A DNA stretch of 64,000 nt from the NCBI GenBank assembly GCA_963794955.1, contig CAWCGF010000031.1:1-64000 (forward strand). Direction: 5' to 3'. Both the position numbers and the translations under genes were made by a program. Source of the DNA: JAFDVL01 sp963794955. GTDB lineage: Bacteria > Acidobacteriota > Blastocatellia > RBC074. Within the stretch, counting starts at the first letter, position 1. Each line of letters starts with the position of its first letter. Below the pieces are notes generated by a model. It saw nothing but the letters and a program-made list of their open reading frames with translations. It ran no database searches and was not told the DNA's origin. Positions 34,902 to 44,002 of this stretch are shown one piece after another.

Positions 34902-36926
34902 TTACTGCCCGTCCGCCAGGCTTTCGCATTTTTCCCACATCCGGGCGAAGTGTTCTGCCGAATTCCAGAGGTGGTCGTAAACCTGCAGCCCGTTAGTGCG
35001 GGTTTTTACGTCACGCATGAACTCGTTCATTAAGCCATAATGCGCGACGCCTTCTTTGGTGTAATCCCACGTCCGCTCACCGGTTTTGAGCTTGGTAAAG
35101 CCGTTCGAGTAAAACGATGCTGAACTGAGTCCCGAGGAGGCTTTGGGCAAAGGCTCCAGCCCATTAGCGTCCGTCCCCACGGCGAGCGCGCCGTATAAGG
35201 AAGTTTGGCCTTCGATGATATTCATCACCTTGCGATACTCCTTGATAAATTCATCGGGAGTCACATCAGCAGTGCCCAGTCCGAAGATGCCCTTCAGTTT
35301 GGCGACCCGCAAAATCGTGGCGGCATCAACGTTGCGCTCTGTGCCGGGATGCGCTGCGGTGTTATGGCGCAAACCGTTGTGGCCCAGATTGACCGGATAA
35401 CCACCTCGGAAGTTTTCGGCAAGCTCCAGCGCATCGTTCATTGATTTCATCCCCATGTGATCCAGGTCAATGATCATGCCCAGCTTCATCATTTCCTGGA
35501 GCGCAAATTCTCCCAGCGATGTCAGTCCTTGCGCGTTGATATGACCTGGCAGGATGGTTTGATACGTCGTCCATTTTCCGTCCAGCGCCATCGCATTTTT
35601 CATAATCCCCAGCGCGGGGCTGCAACAACGAACCTTGCCGCCTGGCAAACAGGAAAAGTCATTGATACACGGGGCTACCATCTCTCCGACAATATCAAGT
35701 TGCGTGCGCAAGCCAGCCATCACCAACGCTGTAGCGTCGCCTGCGAAGTTGATGTTGTACTTGATGCTGGAATCCGACGAATGCTGGATGTTCATGTAGC
35801 TGCCGGTGTTATGCTTGTTGGCGAAGTTGAAGAGGACGTTATAGAGCGCCGTGCCGCCAAACACATTATTGGTCAGATGAATCGGGAACAGATAGCGGAC
35901 GCCTTGGTCATAGACGCGTTTAATCTCAATTTTCACCAGTTGCTGTTTGATTGTTTGACTCGGATTCAAGGCGAAGACAGGATGACTGAGGAAGCCGCCG
36001 AAATCGTCAATTTCCATGCCGAGAATGACGGCCAATTTGCCCGCCCCCACGATGCGTCGCAGATCATCGGAAGAATAAGAGATTTCCATGAAATCATTGT
36101 GGCGACCGACAAAACTTTTGATCTCGGTGATTTGTAAATCGGATGAGGCTTTGTCTGATTTGGGGCTGTCGCCATTGATTGCATCGGCCAGCAATTGATT
36201 ATTGACCGACAACGCGACCATCACGCGCAATCCACCTTCGTGCGCCCGTCTGATCCATTCGTACCACATCTGCTGATGCAGCTTGGAGGTTTGATGCGGC
36301 CAGTATTGAAACGCCGGATAGCCAGGATGATGGTGATCTCCGTGCAGGTTTTGTTCCGGCGGAACTATGTATTTGAATCCATCATCTATGCCGTAATTGA
36401 TTATGGCAGCCCGCAAGTGATCACCGCAGGTATTATCCGTACCCCAGCCGCCGTGCGTGGAGCCGCAATTCCCGAGGGCTTCGCCCATCGTTTTGGCGCG
36501 GAAATCGGTGGCATTACAAAGGCGGGTTCCCTTGGGGACGATAGACCCGATGTCGGGCGCGCCATGCATCAGCTTTTTCCCAAAGCCCAGATGGCTCATC
36601 GGGTGCGTGTGCATATCAACATAGCCTTTGATCTGAGGTTTGATGGGAATAATTTTAATAACTTGTTTGGCTGTCGCGGCGGATGACGCAGCCGCGACAG
36701 ATGGCTTAGGCGCTGGCGCTGCCACAAGGGCGCGTAACGCCACGTTGGCTGCCGCCACACGAGAGACGGGCGAAGTCGTGAAGTGCGTAACAGCAAAAGC
36801 CGTAATCGCCAGCGCCACACCCAGCACGGTGATTGTCTTTGTTCGCCTCGCGTTCTCTCGCCACGAGGTCAGGCAAGCGGCCAAGGTGATTTGTCGTTTG
36901 GCCTTAGCAAAAAATAAGAGGGTCAT
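34902..36926 (-). CDS. Membrane-dipeptidase-like (amidohydrolase TIM-barrel) metallohydrolase
   Basis: A 674-residue exported protein with a transmembrane or signal segment near residues 32-52 and an Ala-rich linker to about residue 90. The metal-site motif GYVDMHTHPMSHLGFGKKLM comes first, and further ligand-like blocks are MIIDLDHMGMKSM, NLGHNGLRHNTAAHPGTER and ALAVGTDANGLEP. The order of His and Asp motifs fits the amidohydrolase / peptidase M19 superfamily. Several Cys pairs (CCSP, CLPGG, TCGDH) suggest an extracytoplasmic, disulfide-bonded form. Substrate unknown; M19 relatives cleave dipeptides. The protein is far longer than typical M19 (350-400 residues), with large inserts around residues 130-230. 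ATG 36926 follows AAAGGAG. Confidence 0.72.
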   Translation of the reverse strand: MTLLFFAKAKRQITLAACLTSWRENARRTKTITVLGVALAITAFAVTHFTTSPVSRVAAANVALRALVAAPAPKPSVAAASSAATAKQVIKIIPIKPQIKGYVDMHTHPMSHLGFGKKLMHGAPDIGSIVPKGTRLCNATDFRAKTMGEALGNCGSTHGGWGTDNTCGDHLRAAIINYGIDDGFKYIVPPEQNLHGDHHHPGYPAFQYWPHQTSKLHQQMWYEWIRRAHEGGLRVMVALSVNNQLLADAINGDSPKSDKASSDLQITEIKSFVGRHNDFMEISYSSDDLRRIVGAGKLAVILGMEIDDFGGFLSHPVFALNPSQTIKQQLVKIEIKRVYDQGVRYLFPIHLTNNVFGGTALYNVLFNFANKHNTGSYMNIQHSSDSSIKYNINFAGDATALVMAGLRTQLDIVGEMVAPCINDFSCLPGGKVRCCSPALGIMKNAMALDGKWTTYQTILPGHINAQGLTSLGEFALQEMMKLGMIIDLDHMGMKSMNDALELAENFRGGYPVNLGHNGLRHNTAAHPGTERNVDAATILRVAKLKGIFGLGTADVTPDEFIKEYRKVMNIIEGQTSLYGALAVGTDANGLEPLPKASSGLSSASFYSNGFTKLKTGERTWDYTKEGVAHYGLMNEFMRDVKTRTNGLQVYDHLWNSAEHFARMWEKCESLADGQ

Positions 36927-37270
36927 GCGGTCTCCTTTGTGGTTTGGTTAGCTTCCTGGTGGAAGGTTTGCTCGATCCGCACGCTCAGTCAGGAGTCGTC
37001 CTCGCATCGGGCAGGTTCATTTGAGAGCAACGGATTTCGCTCTCACCCTGCACACGCGCAAAGCCGCAGCCGTTTCCTTCAGCGTCTGAAAATTTTGGTG
37101 ATTTATTTTTTAGTGTGGTGGCTGATGGCAAGGTGTGTCTTGCGCGTGCTGGCTAATGTTGCGCGCAACCACTCGCGGTTTATCTGGTCGAAGGGACGCA
37201 ATGCAAACTATGAGGCATCATTGTTATTCGCAAATGGCGTGATGAAGCCTTCTGGCTAAGGACAGTTTTT
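36927..37270 (-). other. Structured leader / intergenic stretch upstream of the dipeptidase-like gene
   Basis: No credible gene is seen. On the minus strand the sequence at about 37013-37050 can form a GAGAGC/GCTCTC hairpin nested inside a GCAGG/CCTGC stem. Further GC-rich pairings follow between 36970 and 37010, some 50-120 nt upstream of the start codon. It did not match any riboswitch core I know (TPP, cobalamin, SAM, glycine and c-di-GMP were considered). It may be an uncharacterised leader or chance structure. Confidence 0.35.
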
Positions 37271-38800
37271 TTACAACACTCGCCACCTGCGCTTATCCTG
37301 CTTAATCAGCCAATCCAAATCCGGCGATCCCCAGGTGCCAGCCAAGTAGTTCGGAAATTCGGGCTTCATTTTTTTCCACGCTTCTATTACCGGCATCACG
37401 ATTTCCCAGCCGCGTTCGGTCATATCACGGCGCGCGTACAACGTCGAATCGCCGAGAATACAATCCAGTAACAAACGTTCGTAGGCTTCGGGTGTTTTTA
37501 CCTCGAACGATTCGTGATACAGAAAGTCCATGTTCACCCAACGAATCTTTGTCATTTGCCCCGGCACTTTGGCCCCGAAGCGCAGCGTGATGCCTTCGTT
37601 CGGTTGAATGCGAATGACAAGAACGTTCGGCTCCAATTGCTGTGCGGCAGTTTTGCCGAAGAGCAAATGCGGGACTTCTTTGAATTGAATGGCAATCTCT
37701 GTGATGCGTTTCGGCATGCGTTTCGCCGAGCGGATATAAAACGGCACGCCTGACCAGCGCCAGTTATCAAAATATAACTTCATTGCTGTATAGGTTTCCG
37801 TCTCGGATTCAGGTGCCACGCCGGGTTCCTCCCGATAGCCAATCACCGACTTGCCATCCATAAATCCTGCGCCGTATTGCCCGCGCACGACGAATTCCTC
37901 CAGGCGATCTAAGGGGAAGGGGCGCACGGCTTGCATCGCTTTGAACTTTTCATCGCGCACGGCATTGGCGGCGAGACTATTGGGTGGTTCCATTGCGACC
38001 AGCGACAGCACTTGAAATACATGGTTCTGAATCATGTCGCGCATCACGCCCGTACTTTCGTAATACGCGCCGCGTCCTTCGACACCGATACATTCGGCGT
38101 TGGTGATTTGCACATGGTCAATATAGTTGCGGTTCCAAATCGGCTCGAAGATGCCGTTGGCAAAGCGAAACACCAGCAGGTTTTGCACCGTCTCTTTGCC
38201 GAGGTAATGATCAATGCGGTAGACCTGATCTTCGTCAAACACGGCAGCGACTTCTGTATTGAGTTGGATCGCGCTGGTCAGGTCGGTGCCAAAGGGCTTT
38301 TCGATGATGATGCGGACGAAGGGCGCTTGTTTGTTATGCACCGATTCCGGTTTGACCAGGCAGGCGTTGCCGAGTTGTTTGACGGCTTCGCTGTAATGTT
38401 CCGGGGCGGTAGAAAGATAAAACACGCGATTACCTTCGGTGCCGCGCTCGCTGTCAATGGTGTGCAAAAGCTCAGTTAGGTTTATATACGTCGCTTCGTT
38501 GCTCAAATCGCCGGACACGTAAAATATGCCTTTGGCAAAGGTCTGCCACGCTTCTTGATTTTCGGCTTGCGTGGGCGCGTATTTCGCAATAGCTTCCTGC
38601 ATCCGATTGCGAAAGTCCTCGTGGGACATCACCGAACGCGAAATGCCGACGATAGCGAATTGTTCGGGCAACAGCTTTTCTTCGTATAGGCGAAACAGCG
38701 CAGGCACCAGTTTGCGCTTAGTCAAATCGCCCGAAGCGCCAAAAATGACGATAGCACAAGGCGGCGTCTTTCGGTCAAACATCGCAGACACACCGTTCAT
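37271..38800 (-). CDS. zwf: Glucose-6-phosphate 1-dehydrogenase
   Basis: Catalyses glucose 6-phosphate + NADP+ to 6-phosphogluconolactone, the first oxidative pentose phosphate step. It is 509 residues from ATG 38800; earlier in-frame codons fall in the repeat region. The nucleotide-binding motif IVIFGASGDLTKRKL is near the N-terminus. The active-site signature RIDHYLGKETVQN is at about residues 190-202, followed by PIWNRNYIDHVQIT and VPFYIRSAKRMPKRITEI. Length and motifs are normal. It pairs with gnd on the same strand just upstream, the two being separated by a heptamer hairpin; the lactonase gene (pgl) is not in the window. Cytoplasmic. Confidence 0.96.
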   Translation of the reverse strand: MNGVSAMFDRKTPPCAIVIFGASGDLTKRKLVPALFRLYEEKLLPEQFAIVGISRSVMSHEDFRNRMQEAIAKYAPTQAENQEAWQTFAKGIFYVSGDLSNEATYINLTELLHTIDSERGTEGNRVFYLSTAPEHYSEAVKQLGNACLVKPESVHNKQAPFVRIIIEKPFGTDLTSAIQLNTEVAAVFDEDQVYRIDHYLGKETVQNLLVFRFANGIFEPIWNRNYIDHVQITNAECIGVEGRGAYYESTGVMRDMIQNHVFQVLSLVAMEPPNSLAANAVRDEKFKAMQAVRPFPLDRLEEFVVRGQYGAGFMDGKSVIGYREEPGVAPESETETYTAMKLYFDNWRWSGVPFYIRSAKRMPKRITEIAIQFKEVPHLLFGKTAAQQLEPNVLVIRIQPNEGITLRFGAKVPGQMTKIRWVNMDFLYHESFEVKTPEAYERLLLDCILGDSTLYARRDMTERGWEIVMPVIEAWKKMKPEFPNYLAGTWGSPDLDWLIKQDKRRWRVL

Positions 38801-38837
38801 AGGTTTTCTCCAATTATCGAGGGCTAAGGTTTTGGGG

Positions 38838-38948
38838 AAAAGCAAAAGGCAAAGGGCAGAAGCTAAAAGGGCGGCACTTTCTTTTTTTTAGATAAAGAGT
38901 GCAGCTTTCTGAATAGCCTTTTGCCTTTTGCTATTTGCCTTTTGCTTT
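38838..38948. repeat. AAAAGGC heptamer inverted repeat between gnd and zwf
   Basis: The left arm 38838-38869 and right arm 38917-38948 match at about 27 of 32 positions as reverse complements, built of AAAAGGC words. The same word builds the repeat at 63217. Confidence 0.75.
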
Positions 38949-40401
38949 ATTTAGCCAACTCTTCCCATTCAGTATGCACAAAACCGACTTCGGGTTTGTC
39001 CGTGCGCTCGTACGTGTGCGAGCCGAAAAAGTCGCGTTGTGCCTGCGTCAGGTTTTGCGGCAAGTTTGCTGTGCGATACGAATCGAAATACGCGAGGCTT
39101 GCGCTCATTGCCGGAATCGCAATGCCTAAACTTTGCGCCGTCGTGACGGCTTGCCGCCAACGCGGTTGTGCTTCCATCGCCCACGCTTTGAAATCGGGAT
39201 CAAGCAACAGGTTCGGCAAGTCAGGGCGGCGTTGATACGCCTGTTTGATCTTGTCGAGGAATTGCGCGCGGATGATGCAGCCGCCTTTCCAGATGCGCGA
39301 AATCTCGCCCATGTTCAAATTCCAACCTTCGACCACTGCCTGCGCCCGAATCAGGTTCATGCCTTGCGCATACGAACAAATCTTGCTCGCATACAACGCA
39401 TCGCGCACGGCATCAATCAACGCTTGCTTGTCGCCCGTATATTTGGCATCCGCCGGGCCACTGATTTCTTTGCTGGCGGCGACGCGTTCATCTTTCATCG
39501 AAGAGAGAATGCGCGAATCTACGGCGGCGTTGATCGTTGGAATCACCACGCCGAGTTCCAGGGCTACCTGTGAAGTCCATCTGCCCGTGCCTTTTTGTCC
39601 GGCTTTGTCGAGCACTAAATCCACGAGCGCCTGGCCTGTGTCCGGGTCTTTCACTTTGAAGATTTTCGCAGTGATTTCAATCAGGAAGGAATCCAGCATG
39701 CCCGCATTCCAATCGCTGAAAATCTGGTGCAGTTCGTCCGCTTGTAAGCCGAGCGCATTACGTAAAATGTCATACGATTCCGCAATCAATTGCATGTCGC
39801 CATACTCGATGCCGTTGTGAATCATCTTGACGAAATGGCCTGCGCCATCTGGGCCGATATAGGTCACGCACGGCCCATCGTCCACCTTCGCGGCAATTGC
39901 TTCCCAAATCGGTTTGATTTCGTTGTAGGCGGATTCTTCACCGCCTGGCATCAACGACGGCCCCCACAACGCGCCTGATTCGCCGCCCGACACGCCGGAA
40001 CCGATGTAGCGAAAGCCTGCCGCCTGCAAATCTTTTTCGCGGCGTTGCGTGTCGCGGAAAAACGAATTGCCGCCGTCAATCACGATGTCGCCTTCTGAGA
40101 GAAGCGGTTTTAATTGATTGATGACCGCATCCACCGGATCGCCTGCTTTAACGAGCAGGATGATGCGGCGCGGCGTTTCAAGCGAAGCCACGAAGTCTTG
40201 CAGCGAATAGGTGCCGATGACTTTGTCGCTGTCCTGAAAGCTTTCGGCGCGCTTGAGGAACTTGTCTACTTTGGTGGTATCACGATTAAAGACGGCAATC
40301 GGAAAGCCGTTGCGCGCAATGTTGAGCGCAAGGTTTTCGCCCATGACGGCGAGTCCGATCATTCCAATTTTGGCGGTTTTGGGTTTTGCTTCTGCTTGCA
40401 T
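38947..40401 (-). CDS. gnd: 6-phosphogluconate dehydrogenase, decarboxylating
   Basis: Converts 6-phosphogluconate to ribulose 5-phosphate and CO2 with NADP+ reduction. It has 484 residues from ATG 40401, preceded by CAGGAG. It shows the Rossmann motif IGMIGLAVMGENLALNIARN, then LLVKAGDPVDAVI, VIDGGNSFFRDTQRRE, GSGVSGGESGALWGPSLMPG, and the substrate/catalytic block GAGHFVKMIHNGIEYGDMQL containing the catalytic Lys. KGTGRWTSQVALELGV and the C-terminal tail are also normal. The long form (about 480 residues) is the E. coli-like type. It precedes zwf on the same strand, so both oxidative pentose phosphate dehydrogenases can be made together. Cytoplasmic dimer. Confidence 0.96.
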   Translation of the reverse strand: MQAEAKPKTAKIGMIGLAVMGENLALNIARNGFPIAVFNRDTTKVDKFLKRAESFQDSDKVIGTYSLQDFVASLETPRRIILLVKAGDPVDAVINQLKPLLSEGDIVIDGGNSFFRDTQRREKDLQAAGFRYIGSGVSGGESGALWGPSLMPGGEESAYNEIKPIWEAIAAKVDDGPCVTYIGPDGAGHFVKMIHNGIEYGDMQLIAESYDILRNALGLQADELHQIFSDWNAGMLDSFLIEITAKIFKVKDPDTGQALVDLVLDKAGQKGTGRWTSQVALELGVVIPTINAAVDSRILSSMKDERVAASKEISGPADAKYTGDKQALIDAVRDALYASKICSYAQGMNLIRAQAVVEGWNLNMGEISRIWKGGCIIRAQFLDKIKQAYQRRPDLPNLLLDPDFKAWAMEAQPRWRQAVTTAQSLGIAIPAMSASLAYFDSYRTANLPQNLTQAQRDFFGSHTYERTDKPEVGFVHTEWEELAK

Positions 40402-40422
40402 GGTTGCTCCTGAATGAGATGA

Positions 40423-40516
40423 AACCACGAAGAACACAAAGAACACGAAGAAAAATTAGCTAAGCTAGCAGCGGGTTTGTTGATTTAGTCAAAAACACTT
40501 TGTGTTCTTCGTGGTT
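40423..40516. repeat. 19-bp perfect inverted repeat upstream of gnd
   Basis: AACCACGAAGAACACAAAG at 40423-40441 is exactly complementary to 40498-40516, and extra AACACG units extend the left arm. It separates the peptide-binding protein gene from gnd. Confidence 0.75.
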
Positions 40517-40518
40517 AA

Positions 40519-42135
40519 TTATTGTTGAGGTGTCAATTTTACGTTTCGTACGACACTCCAATCGCCCGAAGGGTCTTGTACGATGCCGTTCACGCGCGCA
40601 CGATACACTGTGATGGCCGCCGGATACCATAAGTAAATCTGCGGCAATTCGTCGGCCAGCGTCTTTTGAATTTGCGCATAGAATTCTTTGCGCTTGTCTT
40701 GCGGGGCGAGCAGGGCATCGTCAATCAGCTTGTCCACTTTGGGATTGTTGTAGCGCATCCGGTTTTGTCCATTCGGCGGCATGGATTTCGAGTGATATGC
40801 AAACTTGAAAATATCTGTGCTTTGATTGCCGCCCACCATAATTCGGTAGTAAAGCTGAAAGTTGCCTTCGATAATGTCTTGCGTGAGTTTTTGATTTTCC
40901 AGCGATTGTAATGTGAGATCAATACCGATGCGGCGCATTTGCTCTTGCAACACTTCGCCCACTTTTTTCGAGATGGAAAGCGGGGAAGTCTTCAACGTTA
41001 ATTTGAAGCGCGGTTGGTCGCCCGTTTGTTTTTTGCCTGCTTCGTCTAAAAGCTGCTTGGCCTTTTCGACATCGTAGTTATAGGTCGTGACGCCCGGCTC
41101 ATACGCCCATTGATTCGTGGGTAACACGCTGCTAGCGGGTTTAGCTTGCCCCAAAAACAAATCGCGGATGAGGGCTTCACGATCAATGCCGTAGGCAATC
41201 GCCTGCCGAATCTTCACTTCTTTCAGCAACGGATCGGTTGTGTTGAGGCCAAGATGCGCCAGATTTGTGCCGTCGGATTGAATGACTTTCACGCCATCCG
41301 CTTTTTTGAGCGATTCGACGGTGACAGGCTCCAAATCAAGGTTGATGCCCAAATCGGCGGAGCCTTTGCGGAACTCGGCATCACGCGTGCTGTTGTCCGG
41401 CACAATTTTGACGCGCACGCTGGGGACGGTCGGCTTGCCGCCAAAGTATTCATCGAAGGCTGTAAGCTGCACGTCTTGATCCGAAGCAAAACTGACGAAT
41501 TTGAATGGCCCCGTACCGACCGGGGCTTTCGCTTGGGTGTTGCTCGTGCCTTCGGGAATGATGCCAACCGGAACAATTTGATTTGCCAAGCCCGGCATCG
41601 GATTTACACAATGAACCACGACGGTATTTGGATCAGGGGTTTCCAACATCAACAGCGGAATCGTCGAAGTGCCGCTGCTGGCAGGTGCGGCACTCGGGGC
41701 CGGGCTAGGCGTTGATAAGGCTCTGGCACTGCCCACAAAGTCTGCCGCTTTCGGCGAAGCAAAGCCCGGTGCCATCAATGTCTCGAACGTATATTTCACA
41801 TCGCCTGAAGTCAGCGTTTTGCCATTGTGAAACTTGACACCGTTGCGCAACTTGAACGTCCAGGTTTTGTAATCGGGCGTGGACTCAAAGCTCTCGGCCA
41901 AATCACCCACCGGTTCAAATTTTTCGTTCTTGCGCGTCAGCCCATTGAAGATCAATTGCTGCATCCGGGCATCGGCAGAATCGCCGCTTTTGCGCGGATC
42001 AAACGTCGTGACGTTTTTTTCCAACAGCATCACCAACTGCTCAGGCGCGGTTTTGGTTGTACAGGAAGCGGCGAAAAAGAAAACGGTAAAAGCGAGAGTC
42101 GTGAACTTGTACTTGGGTCGAGTCGGAATTTTCAT
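40519..42135 (-). CDS. ABC transporter substrate-binding lipoprotein, family 5 (peptide/nickel type)
   Basis: 538 residues from ATG 42135. The signal peptide ends in a lipobox-like FFFAASC near residue 25, so it is probably a lipoprotein. SBP_bac_5 landmarks are VTTFDPRKSGDSADARMQQL, FKLRNGVKFHNGKTLTSGDV and YTFETLMAP. PVGTGPFKFVSF, IRQAIAYGIDREALI and PQIYLWYPAAITVYRARV follow. It would bind oligopeptides or similar solutes outside the membrane and pass them to an ABC permease. No permease or ATPase genes lie next to it, so it is an orphan binding protein. A low-complexity Pro/Ser insert (STPSPAPSAAPASSGTST) interrupts the domain near residue 150. Confidence 0.9.
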   Translation of the reverse strand: MKIPTRPKYKFTTLAFTVFFFAASCTTKTAPEQLVMLLEKNVTTFDPRKSGDSADARMQQLIFNGLTRKNEKFEPVGDLAESFESTPDYKTWTFKLRNGVKFHNGKTLTSGDVKYTFETLMAPGFASPKAADFVGSARALSTPSPAPSAAPASSGTSTIPLLMLETPDPNTVVVHCVNPMPGLANQIVPVGIIPEGTSNTQAKAPVGTGPFKFVSFASDQDVQLTAFDEYFGGKPTVPSVRVKIVPDNSTRDAEFRKGSADLGINLDLEPVTVESLKKADGVKVIQSDGTNLAHLGLNTTDPLLKEVKIRQAIAYGIDREALIRDLFLGQAKPASSVLPTNQWAYEPGVTTYNYDVEKAKQLLDEAGKKQTGDQPRFKLTLKTSPLSISKKVGEVLQEQMRRIGIDLTLQSLENQKLTQDIIEGNFQLYYRIMVGGNQSTDIFKFAYHSKSMPPNGQNRMRYNNPKVDKLIDDALLAPQDKRKEFYAQIQKTLADELPQIYLWYPAAITVYRARVNGIVQDPSGDWSVVRNVKLTPQQ

Positions 42136-42250
42136 AGCGGGTGCGTTGCTCTGCAATTTTCAGAAGCGTGGATTATTACGGATGAGGGCGTTTGGCGCAA
42201 GGAAGAGTTTTTAACTATTAGCTATGAGTTGGGCACTTTGAGGCTAATGG

Positions 42251-42983
42251 CTAACGGCTCACGACTTTTCCAAACACGTCTTTCAGAATACTCGTGACCC
42301 GCGCGGCTGGGTTTTTGCGAATCTTCTTTTCTTCTTCGCCGACGTAATAAAACAGCCCGTCAATCGCTTTGCCTGTAACGTATTCATCAATATCCAGCGA
42401 CTGATTTCTGGCGAAGGGAATCGTTTGGTAACGCCCAATCAAATCTTTGTATTGCTTCGTCGCGCCGACTTCGTCCATTGCCTTGGAAATGAGCGGACGA
42501 AAGGCTTCTGACAGTCTATTCGTGGTTTTGTCTTTGAAAAACGTCGTCGCTGCCGTATCGCCGCCCGTCAAAATTTTGCGCGCATCATCGAAGGTCATTT
42601 CTTTAATCGCCTCGATGAAAATGCCTTTGGCCTGTGGCGCTGCCTTTTCTGCTGCCCGATTCAGTGCTCAAGACAAACTCATCCACTTTCGGGCCATAGC
42701 CCACCAGTCGTAAGCCCTTTTCAATCGTCCGCAATTTTTTCGGCATTAGAATTTTGATGATGGCATCTTTGAAATACCCATCCAACCGCCCGACCCCTGT
42801 GACGGCATTGCCCGTGCCGATGTTTAGGGCTTCCTTCAGGCCCAGGACAATTTTGTCTTCGCCCAGGCTTTCTGTTCGTCCGAAGATTTTGCCGAGCGGA
42901 TTGCTTTTCTTTCTGGTTTGCGCCGCCGTGGGCACGAGCGAGCAGGTCAACAATAAGCTGAGTAAGAAAATTCGTTTCACCAT
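42251..42983 (-). CDS. DUF4197 family exported protein, one frameshift near 42665
   Basis: The N-terminal frame (from ATG 42983) has a signal peptide (MVKRIFLLSLLLTCSLVPTA), then LGLKEALNIGTGNAV and DAIIKILMPKKLRTIEKGLR. The C-terminal frame continues as NRAAEKAAPQAKGIFIEAIK and MTFDDARKILTGGDTAATTF. IDEYVTGKAIDGLFYYVGEE follows. The last block is the hallmark of DUF4197. The junction (VDEFVLS to LNRAAEK) is explained by one extra base at about 42665, and the total length is one above a multiple of three. Stitched length is about 243 residues, normal for the family. The function of DUF4197 is not known; members are periplasmic or lipid-anchored. Confidence 0.78.
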
Positions 42984-42997
42984 AACCGTCCTCCGAA

Positions 42998-43084
42998 AGA
43001 GTAGCGCAAGCGTGCCGAGGTTGCAGTGTTCCGACTAACGCCGCCTTATCAAGCAACGCAACCTCGGCACGTCTGCGCTACTCT
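42998..43084. repeat. 27-bp inverted repeat between divergent genes
   Basis: Arms 42998-43024 and 43058-43084 pair with two mismatches over 27 bp, loop 33 nt. The outer end AGAGTAGCGCAAGC resembles the GTAG(G/T)AGCGAA tips of the 14316 and 17967 hairpins. Confidence 0.75.
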
Positions 43085-43137
43085 CGCGATTGAGCAGCCA
43101 TCTTAGGGGGCGCAACTAACAGAGTCAACGCGCAGGA

Positions 43138-43167
43138 TTGACGACCTGCCCGGCTGCGGCTTAGGAT
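43138..43167 (+). promoter_or_regulatory. Possible promoter for the esterase gene
   Basis: TTGACG (43138-43143) and TAGGAT (43162-43167) are spaced by 18 bases and end 32 bp before ATG 43200. Confidence 0.4.
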
Positions 43168-43199
43168 GCGTGCCATTCAGTAAGCAAAGGAACTTTACT

Positions 43200-43940
43200 A
43201 TGCGACGTGAAATTACCAGTTGGTATAGCGAACGACTACATCAGGACATGCCGCTTGTGGCTTATGGACATTACGGCCCGCCCGTGTTGATGCTGCCGAC
43301 GGCGGCGGCAGATTTTCTGGAATACGAGCGGTTTCAGTTGATTGACTCGATCAAATGGTTCGTTGACGAAGGGAAAGTCAAACTCTATTCCGTTAATAGC
43401 GTAAACAATCGGGCGCTTCTGAATAAGCACGCTTCAGGGCGCGAAAAGGTTGGTTGGTTGAATGCCTATGACAGCTATCTCACACAGGAAGTCTTGCCGT
43501 TGATTCGCAATGACTGCAACGATCCACACGTGAAGCCCATTGTGATGGGAATTAGCTTAGGCGCTTATTTGGCAGGCAACACGTTTTTCCGGCATGCGGA
43601 TTTGTTCAGCGGAGCCATTCTGCTCAGCGGCAGCTATGACATTCGCAGCTATCTGGATGGGCATTATGATGAGGATGCGTACTTTCATAATCCCGCAGAT
43701 TATCTGTCGAAATTGGATGATGATTATCATCTGCCGATTTTGCGACACGGAGGCCGCCGCATCATCATCTTCACTGGGCAAGGCGCGTTTGAAGCGCCTG
43801 GTCGTTCGCGCCAATTGTCGAACATCCTGCACAGTAAAGGCATTCCGCATTGGCTCGACGAATGGGGCCATGATGTCAACCACGATTGGCCCTGGTGGCG
43901 GCAGGCGATGCCTTATTACTTCGGCAAATTGTTTACGTGA
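43200..43940 (+). CDS. Putative esterase (alpha/beta hydrolase, esterase D / PF00756-like)
   Basis: 246 residues from ATG 43200, which follows AAAGGAAC. It has no signal peptide. The nucleophile elbow is GISLGAYLAGN (G-x-S-x-G with Ser near residue 120), and the likely acid and His lie in FTGQGAFEAPG and WGHDVNHDWPWWRQAMPYYF. The N-terminal half (YGHYGPPVLMLPTAAADFLE) resembles small cytoplasmic esterases that share an operon with stress or biosynthetic genes. Substrate unknown. The HD-domain gene follows 62 bp downstream on the same strand, with a 20-base copy of a hairpin arm in the gap. Confidence 0.82.
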   Translation: MRREITSWYSERLHQDMPLVAYGHYGPPVLMLPTAAADFLEYERFQLIDSIKWFVDEGKVKLYSVNSVNNRALLNKHASGREKVGWLNAYDSYLTQEVLPLIRNDCNDPHVKPIVMGISLGAYLAGNTFFRHADLFSGAILLSGSYDIRSYLDGHYDEDAYFHNPADYLSKLDDDYHLPILRHGGRRIIIFTGQGAFEAPGRSRQLSNILHSKGIPHWLDEWGHDVNHDWPWWRQAMPYYFGKLFT

Positions 43941-43948
43941 ACAAGGTC

Positions 43949-43968
43949 GAGCAAATTTTCCAGTTTGC
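43949..43968. repeat. Single arm of the 60619 hairpin family
   Basis: GAGCAAATTTTCCAGTTTGC differs by one base from part of the left arm at 60619-60653. No matching right arm is seen nearby, so this is a solo or eroded copy. Confidence 0.6.
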
Positions 43969-44002
43969 GTTACCTACTCGCAGGCAACAGAAAGGAACCC
44001 TA

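Noticed and set aside
36939..37259. Plus-strand open frame of about 107 codons upstream of the dipeptidase-like gene
   Set aside because: It has no ribosome site and an implausible composition, and it lies in a probable leader region of the opposite-strand gene.
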